From an uncultured Acidobacteriia bacterium (GTDB taxonomy: Bacteria; Acidobacteriota; Terriglobia; Bryobacterales; Bryobacteraceae), in assembly GCA_903923395.1 (NCBI GenBank), contig CAIXXM010000071.1, positions 1 through 64,000 on the forward strand: a stretch of 64,000 nucleotides of DNA, given 5' to 3'. The notes below the pieces were generated by a model. The model searched no databases, had not been told where the DNA came from, and saw only the letters and a list, made by a program, of their open reading frames with translations. Positions 8,801 to 16,618 of the stretch are shown here, one piece after another. A program made the translations under genes and the position numbers. The first letter of the stretch is position 1; the number at the start of each line of letters is the position of its first letter.

Positions 8801-9880
8801 TGCGATGCCCTTGAACTGATCCACCACGGATTGGGGCAACCAGCCGCTGGCAGTGTTGACCAGGCCGCTGAAATCACCGTTGCGCATCCCGTCCGTGGGC
8901 ATCAACCCGTATTGGTCCAGGTGATCACGCCGGTAAAAGGGTTCAATGGCACCGAACCAGAAGGTGCGGTTCTTGCCGTTGTAGACCTTTGGAATCCATA
9001 CCGGACCACCGGCCGCGAGCGAGAACTGGTTGTATTTCAAGGTAGGCTTGGAGCGGTTCGCGGTGGCCAAGGTAAAGGGGGCCGCTGCGAAATCAGGATT
9101 GCGGTTGTACCAAAGAGCCGTGCCGGTGAAGCGGTTGGTACCGGATTTCGTGGTTGCGTTGATGACGCCACCGCCTGTGGAGCCGTATTCCGCCGAGAAG
9201 GCTGAGGTCTGCACCGTGAATTCCTGCACCGTTTCGGGCGTGAAGCTCACCATGGTACGGGCGAGGCTGATGCCTGTATTATTCGCACCGTCGGCCAGCA
9301 TGAGAGTGCTGAGCGGGCGTCCGCCACCCACAGAAAGGTTGCAGCCCGGGCAAGTCACAACGCCGACGATCGCCGGGTTTTCCGTACCGGCATCACCGCT
9401 GACGTTGGGGAGGGTGAGAGCCAGGTCGAGAACGCTGCGGTTAGAAAGCGGTACATCCTGAATTTCGCGTTCCGTGATGGTGGAACTCGCCGTGCCGTTT
9501 TCCGTATTCACCAGAACGGCGTCGGCCTTTACGGTGATCTCAGAGGCGATGCTGCCGGTTTCCAGTTTGATGTCGATGGAAGCGATGGACGCGGTGTCTA
9601 CCTTAATACGATCCACCAGGGTCTTGCGGAAGCCCTTGGCTTCGATGGTCATGCTATATTCCACCGGTTCGAGGGTGGTGAAGTTGTAGGCACCGGAGGC
9701 TGAACTGGTGGTCCGCGATTCTAAACCGGTTCCCAGGTTCTTCAAAACCACGGTCGCGCCGGGGACAACGCCGCCGCTGGAATCGAAAACTGTGCCGGTG
9801 ATACCACCGCGGTTGGTTTGGGCTGACAAGGACGCAGCTAAAATCAAGAGAGGGAGAGCGAATCGGAACGAACGGGTCAA
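5870..9880 (-). CDS. Oar-like TonB-dependent receptor with carboxypeptidase-regulatory-like domain
   Basis: A 1336-residue outer-membrane protein. It starts with TTG at 9880, supported by a GGAGG site at 9887-9891. A signal peptide (MTRSFRFALPLLILAASLSA) is followed by a CarboxypepD_reg-like Ig domain (GGITGTVFDSSGGVVPGATVVLKN), a plug domain (about residues 110-250, with SGGGVINATTKSGTNRFTG) and a long beta-barrel ending in IQFGLKFYF, whose final Phe is typical for BAM insertion. This is the large family expanded in Acidobacteria, related to Myxococcus Oar, and assumed to take up oligosaccharides or peptides. No partner substrate-binding lipoprotein is nearby. It is convergent with the PaiB-like gene. 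Confidence 0.93.
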   Translation of the reverse strand: MTRSFRFALPLLILAASLSAQTNRGGITGTVFDSSGGVVPGATVVLKNLGTGLESRTTSSASGAYNFTTLEPVEYSMTIEAKGFRKTLVDRIKVDTASIASIDIKLETGSIASEITVKADAVLVNTENGTASSTITEREIQDVPLSNRSVLDLALTLPNVSGDAGTENPAIVGVVTCPGCNLSVGGGRPLSTLMLADGANNTGISLARTMVSFTPETVQEFTVQTSAFSAEYGSTGGGVINATTKSGTNRFTGTALWYNRNPDFAAAPFTLATANRSKPTLKYNQFSLAAGGPVWIPKVYNGKNRTFWFGAIEPFYRRDHLDQYGLMPTDGMRNGDFSGLVNTASGWLPQSVVDQFKGIAPASALTPGDSVIYNNYNVVGNQFQTATLASGATYAPFPGNKIPQSMLDATALKSLPYIATAGAYYLNSNNTISNIYSPRLLSQDETRYNLRIDHVINDNNRIYGRYTTTPIVKIQGTPVSPTNNGSQYSYAKQAMISETWIVSPTLVNDLRLNYTRGQFDNSVDPKWAPAGGENLNTAFGLPSITNGGLPTFSGLFPGSSLGGGGSTATGFGGAGSGNLQDREERYAITEIVSKVKGNLNIRFGGDISKSLQNVLPLYGAFGGIYAFSNVQTDSNGTSSGTGGSPWASYMLGVANGNVTMRNVAVPYYYRYWSGDLFVQNDWKVRPNLTINLGVRWNLSMPRTEKYNNQGVFRTGLTQTISLASPLTLQDGTVLKSINVPTFAFAGRGDNSPYLTPPQYKDFEPRFGFAWQPRFLEKYHVVVRGGYGISHAPISGFSQLPQPDFGATSTFATTTPSATANPQYVMRLGENPPVLTSATPAQQIFGTAGAPSNGLVALNSLYYQASTGAYAVSQNYHTPYVNNWNFTLSWQASSTTTVEAAYSGNMGIHLFMGQEDINPKSSSLLSAQNAQNISTTATINDPLGRINPLTGKVLTVQQGSLGSPYAGFSSLYQWYDAAGNSIRHAGYITLVQRSKFGLMTTANYTYGKSIDDASSAGADKGVLTPGGGQVGGQVIFGGTRALDRSVSLYDQRHVFHSTTIYDLPFGRGRKFLSNIWKPADWIVGGWTLSGLVRVNSGFPYAVYLSDTNQLGDATHNARPDINPGVPLINPNFNINCPIGAGCEPYLNPAAFMRPALGALGNAPRSFDGARGPWQRYTDLSVQKNFRIGEKRRVQFRVDALNAFNHPTFAVYPNAGGGADFMGAPSTATLTTAAYNTWAAANGQPAYSATAGTPGYVEYNQIISQVNAQKTAAGALPANFFTIPLPQNFWASNANNFDLRTLTGYKLYQLRSAYGTNFGTLYNNGSPRYIQFGLKFYF

Positions 9881-10021
9881 ACGGAACCTCCAGCCTGCGC
9901 GGGCTGCAAAGTGATGATCATATGAAAGATATCCACAGCCCCCCCGGAAGTCAAGCCATCGCTGGGGTTCACGGTCCTAATGGGACAAAATCGCCCCCAC
10001 AGCGACAAAACCAAATGTCTT

Positions 10022-10054
10022 CTTTACACTTTTCCGTACTAGAACCTTTACACT
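10022..10054. repeat. Direct repeat CTTTACACT, two copies 24 bp apart, in a gene-poor gap
   Basis: CTTTACACT occurs at 10022-10030 and again at 10046-10054. The repeats lie in the roughly 300-base interval 9881-10177 between the divergently read receptor gene and the coiled-coil protein gene. No gene or RNA is recognisable there. The repeats could be a regulator site for either neighbour. TTTACA within each copy could also serve as a poor -35 element. Confidence 0.4.
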
Positions 10055-10177
10055 AGGAATAAGACGCAAATCTGTCTAGGCTGCTGATGCTGACTACAAA
10101 GAATGAGCCAATGGCGGAACGAAAGCCAAACCGGGGAGTTTGGGCGCGAACGCATGCCTGGGAGGATACTATTATCC

Positions 10178-10840
10178 ATGCGTCGTAACCGCCCGGGAGT
10201 TCCGGCACGCCGACCAAATCCGTTGCGGGAACTGATCGCGGAAAAACAGCGCGCATCTGAACTCACGTCCTCGCGTTTTCGGGTCGAAAGACTGCAACAA
10301 GACCTGCCTGCCATGATTTCTGAGCAGGTGGGCGCTCACATGGAGCGTCTGGAATCGAAGCTCGTTGAAGAGTTCAAGGAACTCGGTCAAAGGGCCGTCG
10401 AGCAGAGTGCGGCAGCGATCACCGAACAATTGGCTGAACGGATTGAAACCCTGGAGCAGATCTCCGCGATTCAGTCGAAGACGCTGGTCAACCTGAAGAA
10501 CACCACCAAGGTTGCGGAACAAAAGGTCAGCCGTGCGGTCAACAGCATTGAGCGGACGCTGGCGGACAACGTTCCCGGCGGTTTTGCTCTGGAACCGCCA
10601 CCGCAAGGCACACCGGCGATGCCCTCACGGATTCAATTCGTGCAGGATGTTGTCAAAGCCGATACCAGAGAACTGCAGGAGATCGACGGGGAGGATGTCC
10701 GGTACGTCTTCTGCCCGAACTGTACGTCGACCAAAGTCCGGCGGGCTTACCGGCACGGCCTTTGGGAAGAGTTCCTGCGGCTTTTCTTCATCGCGCCTTT
10801 CCGCTGCCGGGCCTGCCGCCACAAATTCTACCGCTTTTAG
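10178..10840 (+). CDS. Coiled-coil protein with C-terminal zinc ribbon, unknown function
   Basis: A 220-residue protein if translated from ATG 10178, which has GGAGG at 10161-10165; an in-frame ATG at 10103 would add 25 residues but lacks a good ribosome site. Residues about 20-145 are charged, heptad-like and predicted coiled coil (runs of EQVGAHMERLESKLVEEF and EQLAERIETLEQISA). The C-terminus carries FCPNC and RCRAC cysteine pairs separated by about 30 residues, with LRLFFIAPFRCRACRHKFYRF at the very end. This zinc-ribbon tail is common on small uncharacterised acidobacterial proteins. No signal or clear membrane segment. It ends 23 bases before the S9 peptidase gene. Function unknown. Confidence 0.75.
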   Translation: MRRNRPGVPARRPNPLRELIAEKQRASELTSSRFRVERLQQDLPAMISEQVGAHMERLESKLVEEFKELGQRAVEQSAAAITEQLAERIETLEQISAIQSKTLVNLKNTTKVAEQKVSRAVNSIERTLADNVPGGFALEPPPQGTPAMPSRIQFVQDVVKADTRELQEIDGEDVRYVFCPNCTSTKVRRAYRHGLWEEFLRLFFIAPFRCRACRHKFYRF

Positions 10841-10852
10841 TGGCGGTGCCGA

Positions 10853-10858
10853 TATAAT
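10853..10858 (+). promoter_or_regulatory. Consensus -10 box (TATAAT) five bases before the S9 peptidase start
   Basis: A perfect TATAAT sits at 10853-10858 and the ATG of the peptidase is at 10864. Transcription from this box would begin at or next to the A of the ATG, giving a leaderless mRNA. No Shine-Dalgarno sequence is visible before this start and no convincing -35 box is found 16-18 bp upstream. Confidence 0.55.
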
Positions 10859-10863
10859 CGGCC

Positions 10864-12843
10864 ATGCGGTTTTTCGCCTTTGCCTTTCTTTCCGCCTGCA
10901 GTCTTGCAGGACAAGTCCCGACGCTCGACCAGTCACTGAACGCGAAGTCGCCCGGTACGGCGGTGATTGCGCCGGATGGCAACTTCGTCGCCTACACGGC
11001 ACAACAACCGAACTGGGAAAGCAATTCGTTCGAATCACAGATCTGGGTGGCGATTCCCTCCTCCGGTGAGAGCTATGCATTGACGGCGGGGAAAAAGGGG
11101 TCCAGTGATCCGCAGTGGTCGCCCGACTCGAAACAATTGGCGTTTCTCTCGGCGAGGGATGGCAAACCCCAGATCTATTTGATCTCTCCACGCGGCGGAG
11201 AAGCGAAGCAGTTGACGGCGGGCGACTACGGCATTCAAGCTTTCCGCTGGTCACCGGATGGCAAGGTCATTGCTTTCACCGCCACGCCACCGGAACCCAA
11301 AGGAAAGAAGGACCGGAAGGAATCGCTGGGTGAGTTTGAAATCGTCAACAACGATTACCAAATGGTTCATCTGTTCACGGTGAAAGTGCCGCTGGATGTT
11401 CCGGCTGATACCAAGGCCCTGCCCAAGGCCATGCAAATCACAGACGGAGACAAGTTCTCTGTCACGACGTTCCGCTGGTCACCGGACAGTTCGCAAATCG
11501 CCTTCGCCGCGCCCAAAGATCCGGACCTGAGTTCCGGTCTGAGCTCTGAGCTTTATGTGGTCCGGCTGGCGGATAAGTTCCTGCGAAAAGTCACGAACGG
11601 CGGCGGGCCGCATACGAATCCTGTTTGGTCGCCCGATGGGGAAAAACTGGCCTTCGTTTCGGCGAACGGGAGACCCTATTCGTTTTATCAGAACGAGAAC
11701 ATCACGGTGATGCCGGCAGCGGGGGGCAAGACCACGGTGCTGGCGCAGAACTTCGATGAAAATCCGCAGTTGCTCGAATGGAACACGGCGGGCATCTGGT
11801 TCGGAGCAGCGCAGAAGACTTCACGTGGCCTTTTCCGCCTGGACCCCGCCGCCGACCGCTGGGTACCTGTAACCATCCCCGGCGGATTGGGTGCTGCGGG
11901 GGTCAGTTTTACAGCGGACCACAAGACCATGGCGTTCCTTGGTGGAGCGGCCAACCAGTTCGCGGAATTCTATGTCACCCCGGTCGAGAACCCGGCACCG
12001 AAGAAGCTCAGTGACTTCAGTTCTCAATGGAAGGAGTTCAAGCTGGCGACGCGCGAGGTGATCTCCTGGAAATCCAAGGACGGGACAACCATTGAGGGCA
12101 TCCTCATCAAACCGGCTGATTATAAGCAGGGCAAGAAGTATCCGCTGCTTGTGGTGATTCATGGCGGACCGACCGGCGTGGATACCCCGGCGCTGGCCGG
12201 TGACCGCTACTATCCGGTGGAACAATTCGCGGCCAAGGGGGCTGTGATTCTGAAGCCGAACTACCGCGGCTCTGCGGGATACGGCGAGAAGTTCCGCGCC
12301 TTGAACGTCAGGAATCTCGGCCTGGGGGATTATGAGGACGTCATTTCCGGTGTGGATGCGCTGATCGCGCAGGGCATCGCCGACCCCGATAAGCTTGCAT
12401 CCATGGGTTGGAGCCAGGGTGGCTACATCTCCGCGTTTCTGACCACTTACACTACACGCTTCAAAGCTATTTCTGTGGGTGCCGGAATTTCAGACTGGAT
12501 GACTTACTACGTCAACACAGACATTCATCCGTTCACCCGCCAGTATCTGCATGCCACGCCCTGGGAAGACCCTGAGATTTACAAGAAGACCTCACCCATT
12601 ACTTACATCAACAATGCCAAGACACCTACGTTGATTCAGCATGGGGAACTCGATAAGCGTGTGCCCATTCCGAATGGTTATGAACTTTATCAGGGCCTCA
12701 AAGACCGGAATGTCCCGGCGAAAATGATCGTGTATAAGGGCTTCGGGCACGGTATTACCAAGCCGAAAGAGCAGAAGGCCGTACTGCTGCATAATTACGA
12801 GTGGTTCAGCAAGTGGATCTGGGGAGAAGAACCGCAGAACTGA
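10864..12843 (+). CDS. Secreted S9 family (prolyl oligopeptidase / acylaminoacyl) peptidase
   Basis: A 659-residue serine peptidase with a Sec signal (MRFFAFAFLSACSLAGQ). Residues about 25-390 form a TolB/WD40-like beta-propeller with repeated WSPDSKQLAF, RWSPDGKVIAF and VWSPDGEKLAF blades. Residues about 400-655 form the alpha/beta-hydrolase catalytic domain, with HGGPTGV (oxyanion region), the nucleophile elbow GWSQGG (Ser517), Asp597 in GELDKR and His629 in GFGHGI. The length and triad match dipeptidyl aminopeptidase/acylaminoacyl peptidases that degrade oligopeptides in the periplasm. All catalytic residues are present. Confidence 0.95.
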   Translation: MRFFAFAFLSACSLAGQVPTLDQSLNAKSPGTAVIAPDGNFVAYTAQQPNWESNSFESQIWVAIPSSGESYALTAGKKGSSDPQWSPDSKQLAFLSARDGKPQIYLISPRGGEAKQLTAGDYGIQAFRWSPDGKVIAFTATPPEPKGKKDRKESLGEFEIVNNDYQMVHLFTVKVPLDVPADTKALPKAMQITDGDKFSVTTFRWSPDSSQIAFAAPKDPDLSSGLSSELYVVRLADKFLRKVTNGGGPHTNPVWSPDGEKLAFVSANGRPYSFYQNENITVMPAAGGKTTVLAQNFDENPQLLEWNTAGIWFGAAQKTSRGLFRLDPAADRWVPVTIPGGLGAAGVSFTADHKTMAFLGGAANQFAEFYVTPVENPAPKKLSDFSSQWKEFKLATREVISWKSKDGTTIEGILIKPADYKQGKKYPLLVVIHGGPTGVDTPALAGDRYYPVEQFAAKGAVILKPNYRGSAGYGEKFRALNVRNLGLGDYEDVISGVDALIAQGIADPDKLASMGWSQGGYISAFLTTYTTRFKAISVGAGISDWMTYYVNTDIHPFTRQYLHATPWEDPEIYKKTSPITYINNAKTPTLIQHGELDKRVPIPNGYELYQGLKDRNVPAKMIVYKGFGHGITKPKEQKAVLLHNYEWFSKWIWGEEPQN

Positions 12844-12898
12844 GTTGCCCCGGATGGAGTAACAAAGATACACTGTCCAAACGGAAAGGATTCCCGCA

Positions 12899-13699
12899 AT
12901 GGAATGGCATTACGCAAACAATGGGCAGAAATTCGGCCCCGTGACCGAAGAGCAACTGCTGCATCTGGCCCAGGGCGGAGTCATTCAGCCCGACACCCTG
13001 GTCTGGCACGCAGGGATGACCGATTGGAAGCCGTTCCGGGATGCGGTGCCCCAGGCTCCACCGCCGGTTCCAGCGGACCCCTACGCGCCCAAGCGGTTCT
13101 GCACCTCATGTGGCCGCCAGTATGCCATTAGTGAACTGGCTATGTTCGGCGACTCAGCAATTTGCGCCGAGTGCAAGCCGGCGTGGGCACAGAGATTGCG
13201 CCAGGGCATGAGTTCCACCGCGCCCATGGAATACCGGTACGCGGGATTCTGGATTCGCTTTCTCGCCATCATTCTGGATGGGATGTTAACGACTTTTGTC
13301 TTCGGCCTGCTCTTCATGTTGTTCTTTGGCTCTTCGGTGATCGAGGTCTTCCGGCAGGCGGCACAGGCGGGCCGGTCGGGGACCGATCCTTTTTCCTTAA
13401 TGGGGCCGATGATGGGCCTCAGCGGGAGCAGCAGACTTCTTTCCACATTGCTCGGCATTGCCTATCAGGCGTATTTCCTCTCTCAATTTGGAGCGACGCC
13501 GGGCAAGATGGCGCTGGGCTTGAAAGTGATCAAAACCGATGGCGGCCCGGTCTCCATCGGCGTAGCGATTGGCCGCTATTTTGCCACTCTGCTTAGCGGG
13601 TTGATCCTTTGCATCGGTTATATGATGGCAGGCTGGGATGACAAAAAGCGTGCCCTGCATGACCGCATCTGCAATACGCTCGTGATTCGCACCCGGTAA
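12899..13699 (+). CDS. GYF_2 - zinc finger - RDD membrane protein, first gene of the MoxR/DUF58 run
   Basis: A 266-residue protein from ATG 12899 with an AAAGGA site upstream. Residues 1-48 (MEWHYANNGQKFGPVTEEQLL to WHAGMTDWKPFRD) are a GYF_2 domain, a small peptide-binding module. A two-pair cysteine segment follows (FCTSCGRQYAI and ICAECK, about 63-95). The C-terminal half is an RDD domain with three or more membrane helices, starting YAGFWIRFLAIILDGML and ending DKKRALHDRICNTLV. It opens the co-directional run that continues to 21804, 18 bases before the next gene. RDD proteins are linked to membrane transport or stress; the precise role is unknown. Confidence 0.85.
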   Translation: MEWHYANNGQKFGPVTEEQLLHLAQGGVIQPDTLVWHAGMTDWKPFRDAVPQAPPPVPADPYAPKRFCTSCGRQYAISELAMFGDSAICAECKPAWAQRLRQGMSSTAPMEYRYAGFWIRFLAIILDGMLTTFVFGLLFMLFFGSSVIEVFRQAAQAGRSGTDPFSLMGPMMGLSGSSRLLSTLLGIAYQAYFLSQFGATPGKMALGLKVIKTDGGPVSIGVAIGRYFATLLSGLILCIGYMMAGWDDKKRALHDRICNTLVIRTR

Positions 13700-13717
13700 G
13701 GGCCAGTCACACTCATC

Positions 13718-14317
13718 ATGGCTCCCACTGTCTCCCTCACATGCCCGGAGTGCGGCTTCGAGCTAAGTCATGTTTTCCTGGAGACACCGGATTTTCAAGG
13801 CTGTAAGGTCTGCGGCACGGAGCTTTCGGTCCGGGCATTCCCGGCTTGCTTCCAGGCACCGGAGACAATTCAGCCTGCAGATCTCTTCCGTGGCGAGGAA
13901 GAGACCAGTTGCTTCCACCATGCAGACAAGAAGGCCGTCGACGCCTGTTCGCGCTGCGGCAAGTTTCTTTGCGCTTTGTGCTCCGTGGAAATTGGGACAG
14001 AATTGCTCTGTCCGGAATGTCTGATCGCCGGGGAAACCAAGGGGGCGGACCAAAGCCTGGAGCGCGAACGCACGCTCTATGACTCCATCGCTTTCGCTGT
14101 TGCCGTGATAACCGGCATTACAATCTCGCTCAGCATCTTAGGAGCACCTGCCGCGTTGTATCTGGTGTTTCGATATTGGAAGCGGCCAAGTAGTATTGTC
14201 CGGCGCTGGCAGTGGCGTAAGTATGCAGCCTTGATCATTGCCCTTTCTGAAGTGGGCTTCTGGATCTTTATCTTCTTGAGTATGTTCCAACAGGGACGGC
14301 GGGGGACAACACTTTGA
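13718..14317 (+). CDS. Membrane protein with zinc ribbon and B-box-like zinc finger
   Basis: A 199-residue protein. The first 35 residues hold a CPECG...CKVCG zinc ribbon. Residues about 65-110 resemble a B-box zinc finger: CFHHADKKAVDACSRCGKFLCALCSVEI followed by CPEC. Two hydrophobic segments follow (about 127-150 and 168-190). The cysteine-rich half is probably cytosolic and the protein membrane-anchored. Its stop overlaps the TTG start of the next gene. Similar B-box/membrane proteins recur in Acidobacteria beside RDD proteins, but no function is established. Confidence 0.75.
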   Translation: MAPTVSLTCPECGFELSHVFLETPDFQGCKVCGTELSVRAFPACFQAPETIQPADLFRGEEETSCFHHADKKAVDACSRCGKFLCALCSVEIGTELLCPECLIAGETKGADQSLERERTLYDSIAFAVAVITGITISLSILGAPAALYLVFRYWKRPSSIVRRWQWRKYAALIIALSEVGFWIFIFLSMFQQGRRGTTL

Positions 14318-14778
14318 ACAGTGTCCGTTACAAGCGCCTGCCGGGACGCATCATGGGTTTTGTAGCTACACCGTCCGCCTGGCTGGCCGGCGACCATATC
14401 CTGATCATTGGCGGCAGCAGGTTCAATGAAACTTATCAGAGGGTCTATCTCAAAGACATCCGGGCTTTGATTCTCCGCAAGAAGACCCGGTTTATCTTTC
14501 AGTGGCCCTATCTGTTTCTGATACCAGCACTGGTCACACTCCTTTCCTCCGTTCTGGCAACCCGGCAGTCGGCTGGTGTCGTCGCCTTCGGGTTGTTGCT
14601 GCTGGTGATCGGGATCGGCTTTGCCACGGCGCAATTCGGATGTGTGCTGTATTTGAACACTGCAGTCGGAAATGTGATGGTGCGCTCTGTTGCATCCCGG
14701 ATCACAGCACGCCGTTTCATTGCCGCGGTGACACCAGTGATTGAATCGGCACAGACCCGCCCCCCGGAAACAACATGA
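14314..14778 (+). CDS. Small membrane protein, unknown function
   Basis: A 154-residue protein starting at TTG 14314, which overlaps the preceding TGA by four bases. The N-terminal 60 residues are soluble and PH-like in feel (KRLPGRIMGFVATPSAWLAGDHILIIGG, then YQRVYLKDIRALILRKKT), followed by two hydrophobic helices (about 65-83 and 88-112) and a short polar tail. I do not recognise a family. Translational coupling on both sides places it in the MoxR/DUF58 operon. A bacterial-PH-like domain is only a guess. Confidence 0.65.
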   Translation: MNSVRYKRLPGRIMGFVATPSAWLAGDHILIIGGSRFNETYQRVYLKDIRALILRKKTRFIFQWPYLFLIPALVTLLSSVLATRQSAGVVAFGLLLLVIGIGFATAQFGCVLYLNTAVGNVMVRSVASRITARRFIAAVTPVIESAQTRPPETT

Positions 14779-15083
14779 TTTCCGCCCGGTGCCTGAATCA
14801 TTCCGAACGCTTCGCCGCTGCCAGGTGTCTTAGCTGCGGCAGTTCCTATTGTCGGGAATGTGTTACGGAACACCAGGGCCGTATGACGTGTGCAGCCTGC
14901 ATGAAGAGGCTGCCGGCAACAAAGGTATCTACAGGAAACTGGCGGAAGCAACTCACCGCACCACTGCTGGCAATTGTGGCACTGTTTGGCTGTTGGATCT
15001 TTTTCTTTACCGCAGGCTGGATCCTGGAGGAAGCCACTGCCCCGCCCCGCGCCGCAGCACCAGTGAAATCGGTGGTCAAATGA
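14775..15083 (+). CDS. Small B-box zinc finger protein with one membrane helix
   Basis: A 102-residue protein, its ATG overlapping the previous stop. Residues 5-40 have the B-box spacing CLNHSERFAAARCLSCGSSYCRECV and then MTCAACMKRL. One strong hydrophobic helix follows (about 60-82, LLAIVALFGCWIFFFTAGW). It is the second B-box/membrane protein in this run, probably a paralogue of the one at 13718. It may bind a protein partner in the MoxR complex, but that is inference. Confidence 0.72.
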   Translation: MISARCLNHSERFAAARCLSCGSSYCRECVTEHQGRMTCAACMKRLPATKVSTGNWRKQLTAPLLAIVALFGCWIFFFTAGWILEEATAPPRAAAPVKSVVK

Positions 15084-16618
15084 AACAGCGGTCAGGGCTA
15101 GACCTTCTCGAAAAGGCGCTCGGGGTTCTGCGTGAAGCGCCGGCCAGGGCATGGACCGTCTATCTCGCCGGCAGCGTGCCGTTCTTCGCAGCTCTGATTT
15201 ACTTCATACGTTCTTTCACAGGGGTATTGGAAGTTCCCAACCTTACCTGGACCTCATTTGTCATTGCGATTCTGTTCGGCTGGCGGCAGTGGACGCGCAG
15301 CTTATTTGGGCGAATGCTGACGGAAGAGATCCGGGGCCGGAAAGTACCGGGAAGGCCGATCAACGCTGCATCCAGAACCTGGTTTGCAGGGATGCTGAAG
15401 TTACTGCTGCTCTGGTTGCCAGTGCCCTATCTCACCGCACTTTTCCGCAATTACCAGGCATGCGCCTGGGAGGAAGACAAACCCTTCCAGGAAGCGGCGA
15501 AGTTAGTCTCCAGGGGCGGAGATGCCATAACCGGGACCCTGATACTGGCGGGAATGTGCTTCGTCATCTGGGTGAACGTCCTCACCGGAATGATATTGCT
15601 GCCGACACTTTATCAACTCTTCACCGGAGAAGATATCGTGACAAACACCGCCGCGCTGCTCAACAAGACGGTGCTTCTTAGTTCTCTGGCAGTTGCCTGG
15701 TGCCTGTGCGATGCCCTGTTTGAAGCATTCTATGCGGTCAGGCGGTTTTATGGCGAAGCAGAAACCTCTGGAGCAGATATCCGGCGCGGCTGGCGGAAGG
15801 CAGTCACGCAGGCTCTGGTAATTGTTGGTCTTGCACTTACCGTCTATGCCCCTTTGCAAGCACAACAGAACACTCCCGAAGCAAGACAGAAAGCACTCAA
15901 CAAAGCGATTGATGAGGTTCTGCAGCAAAGACCTTACCAGTGGAGAAAGCCACTGCCTCCTGATCTGCGCCAGGAATCACTGGTGGAGCGATGGATTGGG
16001 AAGTTACGTGCAGATCTCACGGCATTCGTCAAGAAGATCATGCGGCCCATCCGCCGCTGGTGGAATGCCTTTTGGCGCTGGCTGCTGCACCGCGGCGACA
16101 CTCTTGATCCCACCGGACCAAAGGCCCCTGTGGATGCCCTGCGAACTGCTGTGGTTGCCATCACCGTTCTTCTGGCTGGCATGCTCATTGGCCTGCTCTT
16201 GCGTACCCGCGCCAAGAGAGCAATGAGCTTGCTGGCGAACGGTGGCTCTTCGCCTCCGCCTGTAGATCTGAACGACCCGTCGACCATCGCGACAGATCTA
16301 CCTGAAGAGCAGTGGATCGCTCTCGCCCGCGACTATCTGCAGAAGGGTGATACACGGCTTGCCATGCGTGCCTGGTTCCTCGGTTCACTGGCCTTTCTAA
16401 ACGGCCGCCAACTGATCACAATCAGCCGCTATAAGTCGAACCTGGATTACCGCCGGGAACTCTCGCGCCGAGCCCGCGCCATCGCCGGACTCACCAGCGA
16501 ATTTACTGCCAGCGTCAAAACTTTCGAAGCTGGCTGGTATGGCTTGTACCCGATTGAACCTGCCGATGTGGAGCGTTTCACCGCAGGCTTTGAACGGATG
16601 CGGGAGTTGTGCAAATGA
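15080..16618 (+). CDS. DUF4129 domain membrane protein
   Basis: A 512-residue protein from the ATG at 15080, chosen because it overlaps the upstream stop (ATGA) like its neighbours; the frame is open further upstream but reads through the previous gene. Several membrane helices occupy the N-terminal 270 residues. A basic periplasmic or cytosolic linker and another helix near residues 350-370 follow. The last 120 residues match DUF4129: EEQWIALARDYLQKGDTRLAMRAWFLGSLAFL and GRQLITISRYKSNLDYRREL. DUF4129 proteins usually sit beside DUF4350, MoxR and DUF58 genes, as here. Biochemical role unknown. Confidence 0.85.
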   Translation: MKQRSGLDLLEKALGVLREAPARAWTVYLAGSVPFFAALIYFIRSFTGVLEVPNLTWTSFVIAILFGWRQWTRSLFGRMLTEEIRGRKVPGRPINAASRTWFAGMLKLLLLWLPVPYLTALFRNYQACAWEEDKPFQEAAKLVSRGGDAITGTLILAGMCFVIWVNVLTGMILLPTLYQLFTGEDIVTNTAALLNKTVLLSSLAVAWCLCDALFEAFYAVRRFYGEAETSGADIRRGWRKAVTQALVIVGLALTVYAPLQAQQNTPEARQKALNKAIDEVLQQRPYQWRKPLPPDLRQESLVERWIGKLRADLTAFVKKIMRPIRRWWNAFWRWLLHRGDTLDPTGPKAPVDALRTAVVAITVLLAGMLIGLLLRTRAKRAMSLLANGGSSPPPVDLNDPSTIATDLPEEQWIALARDYLQKGDTRLAMRAWFLGSLAFLNGRQLITISRYKSNLDYRRELSRRARAIAGLTSEFTASVKTFEAGWYGLYPIEPADVERFTAGFERMRELCK

